NCBI RefSeq assembly: GCF_050753365.1
Contig: NZ_JBLZFY010000004.1
Coordinates: 1-64,000, forward strand
Direction of reading: 5' to 3'
From: Geminocystis sp050753365
GTDB lineage: Bacteria > Cyanobacteriota > Cyanobacteriia > Cyanobacteriales > Cyanobacteriaceae
DNA: 64,000 nt
The position numbers were made by a program, and so were the translations under genes. A model generated the notes under the pieces. That model saw only the letters and a list, made by a program, of their open reading frames with translations. It did no database searches and was not told the DNA's origin. Below, piece after piece: positions 8,568 to 16,763 of the stretch (positions are counted from its first letter, which is position 1; each line of letters starts with the position of its first letter).

Positions 8568-9476
8568 TTATTTAATATTTACTAAAAAGTTAGAAAAAAG
8601 TATTTTTTCTTCAACAATATTCATTTTTTCATTGAGAGAAATTAAAGCAATATTCGTCACTTTTTCCTCCTCTAAAGTAACTAAAGAAAATTTATGTATC
8701 TTCTCTCCATTTATCTCTTGAATACGAGGTGTTGATGCACCATTCAAATATATAGTATCATAATTGTCTTGATTGACGATCGTTCGGAGTCTTTCTTTCG
8801 TATGTCTTAAGGTATGGTGCATATGCCCAAAGGTGACAAGAGAAACTTTTTTGCCTAATATACGACTAATTTCGATCGAACTCTGAAAATCGGGATCACC
8901 AAAATCACCGCCGAGGGGTTTCCAGTCTCTACCGCAGGTATCTTCGGGGTTGCTTCCCAAGCCAAAAGGTCCATTATGACCGATGAAGATGATATGATCA
9001 AAGGAGGTTTTCTTTACTCCCTCAACTATTTTCGCCGTTGACTCCTCAAAATTATTCACTCCGTAGCGTTGCCGATAGAAGTCTGGATATTTCCATTTTG
9101 AACCACCCCATGTGAAAGGACGACTACCAACCACCGATAATTGTAAGCTAGGAAAATCGAGACTTCCATAACCGACATGGGTTATGCCTAATAAGTCTAA
9201 CTGTTTTTGTACCCTATCTTCTAAAGTTCGATCGTAAGGACATTTTTTTCTTCCCCATTCTGTCGCCGTAAACCATGCGTCATGGTTGCCTAAAACAACT
9301 GCTTTTTGTAAGTTTAAACTGGCAATATCTCCCACAACTTTGAGAGATTCATTACCCAAATCTCCCACAAATAAAGCTAAATCCACCTCTAAAAATTCTA
9401 AAGCTAAAGGGTCATATTCGTTCCAATTTTCGTGAACATCTCCAATTACTGCTATTTTTATTGTCTTTTTTTTCAT
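8568..9476 (-). CDS. Calcineurin-like metallophosphoesterase, TIGR04168 type
   Basis: A 302-aa metal-dependent phosphoesterase. The metal-binding motifs appear in order: GDVHEN (residues ~12-17), FVGDLGNES, VLGNHDAW, FIGHNGPFG and FGHMHHTLRH. This set and the length fit the cyanobacterial/plastid TIGR04168 family, which has no established substrate. It is a single gene whose 3' end faces the small membrane-protein pair on the same strand. Confidence 0.85.
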   Translation of the reverse strand: MKKKTIKIAVIGDVHENWNEYDPLALEFLEVDLALFVGDLGNESLKVVGDIASLNLQKAVVLGNHDAWFTATEWGRKKCPYDRTLEDRVQKQLDLLGITHVGYGSLDFPSLQLSVVGSRPFTWGGSKWKYPDFYRQRYGVNNFEESTAKIVEGVKKTSFDHIIFIGHNGPFGLGSNPEDTCGRDWKPLGGDFGDPDFQSSIEISRILGKKVSLVTFGHMHHTLRHTKERLRTIVNQDNYDTIYLNGASTPRIQEINGEKIHKFSLVTLEEEKVTNIALISLNEKMNIVEEKILFSNFLVNIK

Positions 9477-9598
9477 GGAAGAATTATCGATTAAATTAAT
9501 TTAACTTTTCTATAGTATTTATGATAAATTATAAGAACTAATTAATATACACTTATCTGTTTATGTCTAATATAATCATATCAAAAAAATAATTTTTA

Positions 9599-9758
9599 AT
9601 GACAGTAAAAGATAAATTTCATAATATAGTTAAAACGGCTTTAATTAAAGATAATGGGAATATTACCCGTGATTTATTAATATTAAAGTGTGGAAAAGAT
9701 GATCATTTTATGTCAAAATATGATTATTGAGGAAGTTATTAGTCAGTGGATAAATTAA
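9599..9758 (+). pseudogene. xisH: xisH remnant with internal deletion
   Basis: From ATG 9599 the translation starts MTVKDKFHNIVKTALIKDNG and then LLILKCG, matching the N-terminus of XisH (fdxN-element excision controlling factor), and soon hits a stop. The last codons before 9758 read IIEEVISQWIN, the usual XisH C-terminus. The ~90 central residues, including the nuclease-like core, are missing. It overlaps the start of xisI (GTG at 9746), the normal xisH-xisI arrangement. It is a non-functional relic. Confidence 0.75.
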
Positions 9759-10104
9759 GTAAATATCATCAAATAATTTGTGACTTTTTAAACCAACAAG
9801 CTAACATAATTCCTCTAGGAAAAACCATCGAATCTGAAACTATTTTTGATGAAAAGTTCGCGCTGCGAAGCAGTTCCCGTTGGTATCGATATTTATTATT
9901 ATACTTAGATTGGGAGAGACAAAAAAGAATTTATACCGTATTATTGCACTTAGAAATTAGAGACAAAAAATCTGGATTCAAGAAAATAATACTGATATTT
10001 TAATAGCAGAAATGTTATTAGAAAAAGGAGTAAAAAGAGAGGATATTATTTTAGGATTAAAACCAGCTTTTGTAAGGCAATATATAGGTTTTGGAGTAGC
10101 TTAA
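9746..10104 (+). pseudogene. xisI: xisI remnant, frameshifted
   Basis: It begins at GTG 9746 with DKLSKYHQIICDFLNQQ and continues through LDWERQKRIYTVLLHLEIRDKK, recognisably XisI. After an A6 run near 9968 the frame is lost; one additional base restores (K)IWIQENNTDILIAEMLLEKG and then REDIILGLKP, up to the stop at 10104. In the middle (about 9857-9880), where relatives read an FDxxRxxY-like segment, there is an extra FALRSSSRW. It is encoded by a GC-rich piece containing the hairpin TTCGC-GCT-GCGAA, possibly a small in-frame repeat insertion. With xisH also deleted, the pair is decayed. XisH/XisI were first described in control of fdxN-element excision and are common as dispersed pairs in cyanobacteria. 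Confidence 0.8.
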
Positions 10105-10200
10105 CTATTTTTAAGGCAATATTTACAGAATTAAAGTGATCGATCGAGGTTATGGTAAAATAAGATAATAACAAAATAATTATGACAAAGTTTTACATTT

Positions 10201-10725
10201 ATGAACGAAAATTTACCAGTAATTTATGTTTCTATTTTATTAGGCTTATTAGGTATAGTAGCCATTGTTTTACTGAGACAAATTATTAAAACTCGCAAGA
10301 CAGAATCCCGTTTTTCTAAACTACAAAATAAGTTAAAAAATCAAAAAGGTACAGCTCAAGAATATTATGAATTGGCTGGTATTTATTTAGACAAAAAACT
10401 CTTTGTTCAAGCGGTACAATTATTGCAAAGAGCCTTAAAAGCTGACGATGTTGAACCTGAAAATAAGGCATTAATTTATAATGCTTTAGGGTTTGCTTAT
10501 TTCTCTCAAGAACAATATGATATTGCTATTAGAAACTATAAAGAAGCAATTAAATTATATCCTGAATATACCATCGCTCTCAACAATTTAGGCAATGTTT
10601 ATGAGAAAAAAATCCTCGTTTCTCAAGCCTTAGAATGTTATCAAAAAACCCTCGAATTTGATCCCAAAAACTCGATCGCACTCAAACGTGTTGAATCCTT
10701 AGAAAAACGCCTTGTCAAAAACTAA
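10201..10725 (+). CDS. ycf37: Ycf37-like TPR membrane protein
   Basis: A 174-aa protein with one N-terminal membrane helix (VIYVSILLGLLGIVAIVLL, residues 6-24), a basic linker, then three TPR units (about 57-90, 96-130, 131-163), with ALGFAYFSQEQYDIAIRNYK and ALNNLGNVYEK as clear helices. The arrangement matches Ycf37, a thylakoid protein that helps photosystem I assembly or stability in Synechocystis. The neighbouring psaK gene, in convergent orientation, is compatible with a PSI role but is not evidence of an operon. Confidence 0.75.
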   Translation: MNENLPVIYVSILLGLLGIVAIVLLRQIIKTRKTESRFSKLQNKLKNQKGTAQEYYELAGIYLDKKLFVQAVQLLQRALKADDVEPENKALIYNALGFAYFSQEQYDIAIRNYKEAIKLYPEYTIALNNLGNVYEKKILVSQALECYQKTLEFDPKNSIALKRVESLEKRLVKN

Positions 10726-10729
10726 TAGA

Positions 10730-10775
10730 GAATGAAGAATGAAGAATGAAGAATTAAGAATTGACAATTAATAAC
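10730..10775. repeat. Heptad array (GAATGAA/GAATTAA)
   Basis: About five tandem 7-bp units (GAATGAA, then GAATTAA) lie in the spacer between the convergent ycf37 and psaK genes. Confidence 0.8.
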
Positions 10776-10840
10776 TCTTGCCTCTTGCCTTTGCCCACTT
10801 TTTACTCATTACTTATCACTCATTACTCAGTAGAGTGTGA

Positions 10841-11104
10841 TTATAAAACACCAAAATTGGTTAAACCAAGAATAACACCAGCGCCTAAAATATGTCCGAA
10901 GCTAGTAGCGGCTAAAACAGCAGGTAAGCCAAAACCACCGAAAAAACTAGGGCTAGGTAATTGAGGATCAGCACTAGGATATTTTACGGTAAACTTAGCG
11001 AAAGCGATGGCTATAATGTTGCAAATAATCATGGTGACAGCAATACTAGGACTCCATTCAACGGTAGCAGGTACACTAGCTAAGAAGGTATTGAGATATA
11101 ACAT
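10841..11104 (-). CDS. psaK: Photosystem I subunit PsaK
   Basis: An 87-aa thylakoid membrane protein with two transmembrane helices: PSIAVTMIICNIIAIAFAKF, and a C-terminal one through LPAVLAATSFGHILGAGVIL. The connecting loop (KYPSADPQLPSPSFFGGFG) is typical of PsaK. The subunit sits at the PSI edge; in Synechocystis PsaK forms are involved in phycobilisome-PSI energy coupling. It is monocistronic, and an HLR1-like element lies about 90 bp upstream of the ATG. Confidence 0.95.
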   Translation of the reverse strand: MLYLNTFLASVPATVEWSPSIAVTMIICNIIAIAFAKFTVKYPSADPQLPSPSFFGGFGLPAVLAATSFGHILGAGVILGLTNFGVL

Positions 11105-11194
11105 TAAATTTTTTCCTTAAATAAACGTATTTGAAAAACTCATTTTAAAAGGTTAACGAAAAAAAAGAGCAAATTTGTTGCAATACTTTGCAAT

Positions 11195-11212
11195 TTTGTA
11201 AATTTATGTAAA
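11195..11212 (-). promoter_or_regulatory. HLR1-like (RpaB) site upstream of psaK
   Basis: On the minus strand the sequence reads TTTACATAAATTTACAAA, a full match to the HLR1 pattern (G/T)TTACAWWNN(G/T)TTACAWW bound by the response regulator RpaB. It lies 91-108 bp upstream of the psaK ATG. HLR1 elements are known upstream of PSI genes in other cyanobacteria. The transcription start here is not known. Confidence 0.6.
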
Positions 11213-11238
11213 GAAATACCATGCGCATAATTTTTAAA

Positions 11239-11327
11239 AGTTACGCACTTGTACCAAAAATCAAGGGATTGAGATTCCTTCGCTACTCTCGGAATGACAG
11301 AATATCGTTAGAGGTGCGTAAGTCCTA
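11239..11327. mobile_element. MITE-like element with imperfect terminal inverted repeats
   Basis: An ~89-bp non-coding unit. It starts AGTTACGCACTT and ends AGGTGCGTAAGTCCT, so the ends are imperfect inverted repeats. The interior is a degenerate copy of the REP-like repeat flanked by AAAATCAAG and ATATCGTTA. The same element occurs inverted at 39537-39627 with better ends. No transposase is encoded, so it would have to be mobilised in trans. Confidence 0.55.
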
Positions 11328-11393
11328 ATTTCGATAACTTAAGGTTATATCTTTTCAAAGATAGTTTATGATTGAAAGTACAACAGCTTATTT

Positions 11394-12257
11394 TTGAATA
11401 ACATAATCATCGTGCCAGAAAATAAATATAGTCATTTAACAGCTATAGAAAGAGACACTATTTCATTTCCAGCAAAATATTTGTTAAAAAATCAACTGTT
11501 AAAAGGGGATATATTAGATTTTGGTTGTGGTTTCGGAAAAGATGTTGAAATTCTAGCACAAAAAGGGTATAAAATTCAGGGTTATGATCCTCATTATTTT
11601 CCTATTTACCCTCAAGAAAAATTTGATACTATCTGCTGTTTTTATGTCTTAAATGTTATTTTTAAACAGTCTCAAGAAGATGTTATTATGGCAGTATCTC
11701 AACTGTTAAAACGGAAAGGAAAGGCTTATTTTGCCGTAAGACGAGACTTAAAAACGGAAGGTTTTAGAAGACATTATATTCACAAAAAAAATACCTATCA
11801 ATGTTTAGTAAATCTTCCTTTTCGATCGATCTATGTAGATGAATTTTGCGAAATTTATGAATATTGCCACTATAATCAAGAAAAGCATAATCACCATAGA
11901 TGTATCTTTTGCAATCCTTATGCTAAACTAACTTTACTCACAGAATCAAGTCTAGCCTATGCCATTTTAGACGGTTATCCTCTTACCAAAGGACATAGTT
12001 TAATTATTCCTAAAATTCATGAAGAAAATTACTTTAATTTATCTTTTGAAATGCAAACTCATTGTTGGCAAATGGTAAATGAAGTGAAGAATATTGTCAC
12101 TAAAAAATATAATCCTGATGGCTTTAATATTGGTTTTAATATTGATAAAGCAGGAGGGCAAAAAGTTAAACATACTCATATCCATTTAATTCCTCGTTAT
12201 TTAGGAGATAATCAAGGAAAAAAACACGGTATTAGATGCGTTATTCCTTCTACTTAG
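11394..12257 (+). CDS. Fusion of a class I methyltransferase and a HIT hydrolase domain
   Basis: A two-domain protein. Residues ~10-150 form an SAM-dependent methyltransferase, with motif I DILDFGCGFGKDVEILAQKG then GYDPHYFP, and FDTICCFYVLNVI. From about residue 165 a HIT domain follows, with a CIFC zinc-type pair, LDGYPLTKGHSLIIPKIH and the histidine triad HTHIHLIPRY. HIT proteins hydrolyse or transfer nucleotide monophosphates. The fusion could link methyl transfer with nucleotidyl-phosphate chemistry, but no pathway is evident. The only longer start is TTG 11394; GTG 11412 (281 aa) is an alternative, and neither has a clear ribosome-binding site. It is a single gene in an accessory region. 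Confidence 0.8.
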   Translation: MNNIIIVPENKYSHLTAIERDTISFPAKYLLKNQLLKGDILDFGCGFGKDVEILAQKGYKIQGYDPHYFPIYPQEKFDTICCFYVLNVIFKQSQEDVIMAVSQLLKRKGKAYFAVRRDLKTEGFRRHYIHKKNTYQCLVNLPFRSIYVDEFCEIYEYCHYNQEKHNHHRCIFCNPYAKLTLLTESSLAYAILDGYPLTKGHSLIIPKIHEENYFNLSFEMQTHCWQMVNEVKNIVTKKYNPDGFNIGFNIDKAGGQKVKHTHIHLIPRYLGDNQGKKHGIRCVIPST

Positions 12258-12420
12258 AGGTTACTCAACAAACCACCATATAATCTAATAAGCATCTACA
12301 AAAATGAACAATTTTTTTACGGTATTTCGGGTTTCTAGTCAGAATCTGATCGAAGTCTAATTAAGAAATAAGAATGTGTTATGATACTAATTACTTACGA
12401 TCGAGGTGAGAAATACGATA

Positions 12421-12996
12421 ATGACTGCTTATACTATTAACTTTGATGTAATTTCTAAGATTGATGATGAAAAATTTTATCAACTTTGTCGTCATAATCC
12501 TGAACTAAAATTGGAACAAAATCAAAAAGGAGAATTAATTATTGTGCCACCAACAGGAGGAGAAACAGGAAGATTCAATTCAGAATTAAATCTTGAGTTT
12601 GGAATCTGGAATCGTCAAAAAAAACTAGGATATATCTTTGATTCTTCTACCTGTTTTAAACTACCAAAAGGCAGTAATCGCTCACCTGATGTGGCATATA
12701 TTCAAAAAGAAAGATGGGATAATTTAACAGAAGAAGAAAGGATAAAATTTCCCCCCATTGCCCCTGATTTTGTTTTAGAATTAATGTCAAAAACTGACTC
12801 ATTAAAAGACACTCAAGACAAAATGGCAGAATATATAGATAATGGAGTTAAGTTAGGATGGTTAATTAATCCCGATAAAAAAGAAGTAGAAATATATCGT
12901 CAAGGAAAAGAAAAAGAAGTAGTAAATAATCAAAAAGTTTTGTCAGGAGAAGATATTTTACCTGATTTTATCTTAGATTTAACTGAGATTTTTTAA
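12421..12996 (+). CDS. Uma2-family (DUF820) endonuclease-like protein
   Basis: A PD-(D/E)XK-type protein of ~191 aa from ATG 12421 (GTG 12406 is an in-frame alternative). It carries the family signature: ...PTGGETGRFNSELN, RSPDVAYI with the catalytic aspartate, PDFVLELMSKTDSLKD, then a hydrophobic GWLINP strand. Uma2 genes are heavily expanded in cyanobacteria and their cellular role is unsettled. It stops at 12996, exactly where the recognisable remnant of a dynamin-like gene begins, so it probably marks an insertion/deletion junction. Confidence 0.85.
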   Translation: MTAYTINFDVISKIDDEKFYQLCRHNPELKLEQNQKGELIIVPPTGGETGRFNSELNLEFGIWNRQKKLGYIFDSSTCFKLPKGSNRSPDVAYIQKERWDNLTEEERIKFPPIAPDFVLELMSKTDSLKDTQDKMAEYIDNGVKLGWLINPDKKEVEIYRQGKEKEVVNNQKVLSGEDILPDFILDLTEIF

Positions 12997-14936
12997 TTTT
13001 TATCACTGTCGGTAATAACACAAAAAAGATACTAAAATACTGTATAAAAGCTCAAGAATTTTCAGAAATAGAAAAAGCATTAGGTAGTTATCCTCATTTA
13101 ATTGACTTAGCTTCAGATATTCGTGATGGCAAAATACAATTTGATACTGAGTTAAAAGGCTATAAAGAGATTAGAGAAACATTAACTATACTTAATAATA
13201 TATTTCGTTTATATAATATTTTTCTCGTTAAAAATCTGTTAGAACTAGAACCTTTTTATAGTCCTCTGTACGAATTAAAGAATTGTCCAAAAATAAGAAC
13301 ACCTTTTGAAAATCAATTGACTGTATCAAACAAAACAGAATATATGGGCAATTTGGTCATAATTGATACTCCCGGTCCTAATGAAGCAACACAAGATTTC
13401 ACCCTAGCACCCATCGTCAAAAAACAATTAACAGAAAATGCCAACTTAATCTTAATTGTTTTGGATTTTACTCAACTTAATACTGAGTCTGCTGAACAAA
13501 TTAGAACAGAAGTAAACGAGATAATTAAACTAATTAATAAGGAAAATCTCTATATTATTGTTAATAAAATTGACCAAAGAAGAAAAAGCGATCCTCTTAA
13601 TAATGAAAAATTAAATCAGTTTATTTTCTCACAATTTAATTTAGAAAATACCGAAAAAGCCAGAATATTTCCTATATCGGGCAGACAAGCATTATGTGCT
13701 AGTGCGTTTATTAATGAGTTGTCTCAAAATCCTGATAAAGAAGTGAAAGATTTAAAAACGGTGGAATCTTTTGCTGAGGAAGTCTATGGAATTGATTGGG
13801 AAGAAGAGTTAGCTGTGTCAACACCACAAATGTTAGAGAATAAAGTACAAAAATTATGGAATAAATCAGGTTTTAGTGATTTTACTGATAATGCAATTCA
13901 AGATATTTTAAAGACTATTTTGCCTAAGTTAATTAAAACATCTGTAAACTTGGGCGATAATATATTAAAACATGAAATAAAACCAGAATTAGACCTGAGA
14001 TTAAAGACTCTCAATTCTGACAAAAATAAGATAGAAGATGAAATAAAAAATCTACAAGAAAATAAAAAAATAATTATACAACAACAAGAATGGCTAAAAG
14101 AAAAATTTGCAGAGCGAATCAGCTATTTTAGGAAAGACTTAAAAGATATAAAAGATGAAATGGAGTGTAAATCTTTTTCTGATATTTTAGAATCTCAAAT
14201 TAGAAAACTTTTAAGGGAACAAAAAATAACAAACCGAAAATTTACGAATAAACAAGAAGCTGATAAATTTGGTGAGGAAATATATCAAAATGTTAGAAAA
14301 TTCCTAGAAAATTGGTTTTCTCCATATAGAGATAGAATTGAAGGCACAATAATAGGACATAGAGAGCGTGTTAATGTTCATGTTGTTGACCTTAAAATAA
14401 AGGATATTTTTAAGGATGTGGAAAAACAATTAAAAACTCAATTTGACTTTGATATAAGTTATCAAATTTCTGATTTTGATAATTTTAGTACCCTTATTAA
14501 TTCTCAAAAATATCAAGTAGATATAAATGCTGACGTACCTTTAGCTGGAAAAATTCACAATAATTTTGCCGTCAAATTAGGTAGTCTGGTTAAGCTAGAA
14601 ATTCCTCGTGTCGAACATGAATACAAAGTTTATATTAATAGATACGTCAAACAAGTATCGAAAATAATTGAAGAGAACATTCAAGAATTAGCGAAACAAA
14701 TTGAATATTTTGTTGATCAAGAGTCTGCACAATTTTCAAGGTATATAACGAACATAGAAAAGTTAATTAATAATTGTGTAAAAACACTGGAAGATTCTTT
14801 GGAAGATCAAAAATTATCTCAAGAGAATTTTGAAGCTAAGAATGAAAGATTGCAAGAATTATTACAAGAAACAAATAGTTTATTAAAAGAAACCGAAATT
14901 TTAGTGAATCAAATTGAGGAAATTAAATTGAGTTAA
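12997..14936 (+). pseudogene. Dynamin-like GTPase lacking its 5' end and P-loop
   Basis: The open frame from ~13000 is continuous with 13317-14936 and reads like the middle of cyanobacterial dynamin-family proteins (SEIEKALGSYPHLIDLA, LKGYKEIRETL, LEPFYSPLYELKNCPK). It then has G3 DTPGPNEA, LILIVLDFTQL and G4 NKIDQRRK, and a long C-terminal coiled-coil part. The expected upstream GxxxxGKS P-loop and any ATG/GTG are missing; the only in-frame start is TTG at 13317. Frame-compatible sequence begins right after the Uma2 stop. The gene therefore appears 5'-truncated by the event that placed the Uma2 gene there. Full-length relatives remodel membranes. If translated from TTG 13317, the 539-aa product would not bind GTP normally. 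Confidence 0.75.
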
Positions 14937-14960
14937 TTTGATTGAACATAATAAAAAAGT

Positions 14961-15008
14961 CGATCGAGCCTACCGTACAGGAGAGAGGGGAGAGTTCGAT
15001 CGAACTTT
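14961..15008. repeat. CGATCGAGCCTACCGTACAG repeat, copy 1
   Basis: A 48-bp element with CGATCGA near both ends and a purine-rich centre (GAGAGAGGGGAGAG). With its flanks it can form a stem of the AAGT-CGATCGA / TTCGATCG-AACTT type ending in T-rich DNA. It lies between the convergent dynamin-like and HNH genes, so it may act as a bidirectional terminator. Copies 2 and 3 are at 15812-15870 and 16670-16730. Confidence 0.7.
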
Positions 15009-15011
15009 TAT

Positions 15012-15434
15012 TTACCTTGAAGGGGGATACTGATTTAATTCTATCAATAATTTTCTTTCTAAAATTCTATCTTCCGTGTTAAATTGAAATATGCGAACAG
15101 TAACTTCACCAATATCTGTTAAAGGTTCAATACGACCATCATTGATACAAAAGTGATCTGACCATTTATCTCGTCTAGGATTAAAAAATCTTACTAATTC
15201 ACCTGTTTTGGGATTAATTGAACCTAAATCAGTTCCTTTATTAAGATTACAGGGTAAACAAGCATAAGCGAGATTTTCAGAACTATTTTCGCCACCATGT
15301 TTTAAGCTAATAATATGATCTATGTGACAACCACTAGGGCGATATTTCTCCGCCATCAAACAATATTCACAGCCATAGTTAGCCCTTTTAGCGACTAACT
15401 TTTTTAACTCAAGAGGGAGATAAGGACGAGACAT
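15012..15434 (-). CDS. HNH endonuclease
   Basis: A 140-aa protein with a McrA-like HNH domain: CEYCLMAEKYRPSGCHIDHI (zinc CxxC and the first His), SLKHGGENSSENLAYACLPCN and a final N-K-G-T-D. Both CxxC pairs and the HIDH catalytic motif are intact. Such small stand-alone HNH proteins are common in cyanobacteria, with no defined target. It follows the small gene at 15437-15703 by two bases, so the two are co-transcribed. Confidence 0.88.
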   Translation of the reverse strand: MSRPYLPLELKKLVAKRANYGCEYCLMAEKYRPSGCHIDHIISLKHGGENSSENLAYACLPCNLNKGTDLGSINPKTGELVRFFNPRRDKWSDHFCINDGRIEPLTDIGEVTVRIFQFNTEDRILERKLLIELNQYPPSR

Positions 15435-15436
15435 AA

Positions 15437-15703
15437 TTAAACCTTTTGAAAAGAGGATTGTAGATATTGACAGGCTTTAGCTTTTGCCATTACAATTAAA
15501 TGCTCAATCAAGACTAATTCCTCTAATTGTTGTTTTTCTTCTTTGGTAATTTCTGCATTTTTGGCACGATAAACTAAATCTTCTATTTCTTCTTTCACTT
15601 TGTCAGAAAATTGAAAATTAGTTAATTCTTCGGGAGTTGTTCCTTTCGCTATAAAATCAAGAAATTCATCATATATTTTCCGAGTTTTTACTATTGTCGT
15701 CAT
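15437..15703 (-). CDS. Small helical protein co-transcribed with HNH endonuclease
   Basis: An 88-aa charged, helical protein from ATG 15703; TTG 15724 would add seven residues. It includes EEIEDLVYRAKNAEITKEEK and then QQLEELVLIEHLIVMAKAKA. No catalytic motif is visible. The stop codon is two bases before the HNH start, which suggests translational coupling. A regulatory or inhibitory partner for the HNH protein is possible but only inferred from position. Confidence 0.65.
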   Translation of the reverse strand: MTTIVKTRKIYDEFLDFIAKGTTPEELTNFQFSDKVKEEIEDLVYRAKNAEITKEEKQQLEELVLIEHLIVMAKAKACQYLQSSFQKV

Positions 15704-15811
15704 AATTATTGATTGAAATTTCAACTCTAAAACTAAATTTTATCATGGGTTGTGGGATTTTGGAGTTAAGAGTCTTAAAAGCCCTAGGAGAAATCGATCG
15801 ATGTTTTTAAT

Positions 15812-15870
15812 TTCTTATTTACGATAAACGATCGAGCCTACCGTACAGAGGAGAGAAGTTCGATCGAACT
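15812..15870. repeat. CGATCGAGCCTACCGTACAG repeat, copy 2
   Basis: The second copy of the three-member repeat, slightly shorter in its purine centre. It shares with copy 3 an extra left flank ending TTATTTACGATAAA. It lies between the broken PIN gene and the HNH pair. Confidence 0.7.
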
Positions 15871-15952
15871 TTATTAAGTCTTTTGAGGCTTTTGCTATCA
15901 TTAAACTGGACTAATTTTCGTCACGGAGTTGATTTTATGCCTTTCCTCAAAA

Positions 15953-16381
15953 TTATGGTAAAGGAGGGGGAGCAAAAAATAAATCAAAATTTTTACTGAT
16001 TAAACCTCGCTTTAATTTGTTATCTCCTGTCCATAATTTTCCTTATAATTCTAAAGTCAAAGCAACATGGATAACATCATTTACATCAATATCTTTACAT
16101 AAATCATAGGCTAATTTTAAATTTTCTCCAGCGATTAAATCTTCTTTATAAAGATTAATTCTTTTCAAGAGAATATGGTAAAAGCTAATAATATCTTCTT
16201 CCGATAGTTTACTCAGTTTAAGTATTTTATCTTTATATTTAAACAACTCAACTAAAACTAACTCAGCAATATAAAATTTATAATCTCCTAGCCATAAAAT
16301 AGAGGCAAAGTTAGAATTTTTATTTAGTAAAGCTGAAAATATAATGTTAGTATCAACAATAATAATAGACTGTGATTTCAA
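15953..16381 (-). pseudogene. PIN-domain toxin with in-frame nonsense codon
   Basis: The 112-codon open part reads IIIVDTNIIFSALL (first acidic D), LVLVELFKYK and DIDVNDVIHVALTLEL, then TAA at 16043. In the same frame the sequence continues GKLWTGDNKLKRGLISK then NFDLFFAPP to a stop at 15953. That is the normal C-terminus of this PIN subfamily, including the TGD acidic motif. A single codon interrupts an otherwise intact gene, so the last acidic residue is lost and nuclease activity is doubtful. The adjacent small gene 16388-16609 is the likely cognate antitoxin. Confidence 0.8.
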
Positions 16382-16387
16382 AGTTGA

Positions 16388-16609
16388 TTATTCCTCTAAA
16401 ATACGTTCTTTAATAGCATTCCATACGGTTGTGTCAATGTCATCTGCTAACTGTTTAGCTTGTTCTTCATTTAGTTTGCTAGAAGCACTAATATTTTCTA
16501 ACATAAGATATTCTAAAAATTTAGTTAACTTTTCTTCAGTAAATATATCTTGATTTAATCTCACAATGATTTCTTGATTTTCTTTAGTTAAATTATAAGC
16601 TGATGTCAT
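16388..16609 (-). CDS. Putative antitoxin of the broken PIN module
   Basis: A 73-aa acidic, helical protein (KENQEIIVRLNQDIFTEEKL..., KLNEEQAKQLADDIDTTVW) located six bases before the PIN gene on the same strand. Size, charge and position are those of a VapB-like antitoxin. No DNA-binding motif was identified with confidence. Confidence 0.65.
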   Translation of the reverse strand: MTSAYNLTKENQEIIVRLNQDIFTEEKLTKFLEYLMLENISASSKLNEEQAKQLADDIDTTVWNAIKERILEE

Positions 16610-16669
16610 GATTATAAAAATTATTAATATTTATTGAGCAATAATTACAATATTAGCATTCTTTTTAAT

Positions 16670-16730
16670 TTATTATTTACGATAAACGATCGAGCCTACC
16701 GTACAGGAGAGAGGGGAGAGTTCGATCGAG
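16670..16730. repeat. CGATCGAGCCTACCGTACAG repeat, copy 3
   Basis: The third copy, nearly identical to copy 1 in its core and to copy 2 in the left flank (TTATTTACGATAAA). It lies between the antitoxin gene and the 3' end of the Uma2 gene. Confidence 0.7.
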
Positions 16731-16763
16731 CTTTTTAGTTTATTATTATTTCAAATAGCAAAA

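Noticed and set aside
10761..10964. 67-aa plus-strand ORF over psaK
   Set aside because: Antisense to the conserved psaK and starts in repeat DNA.
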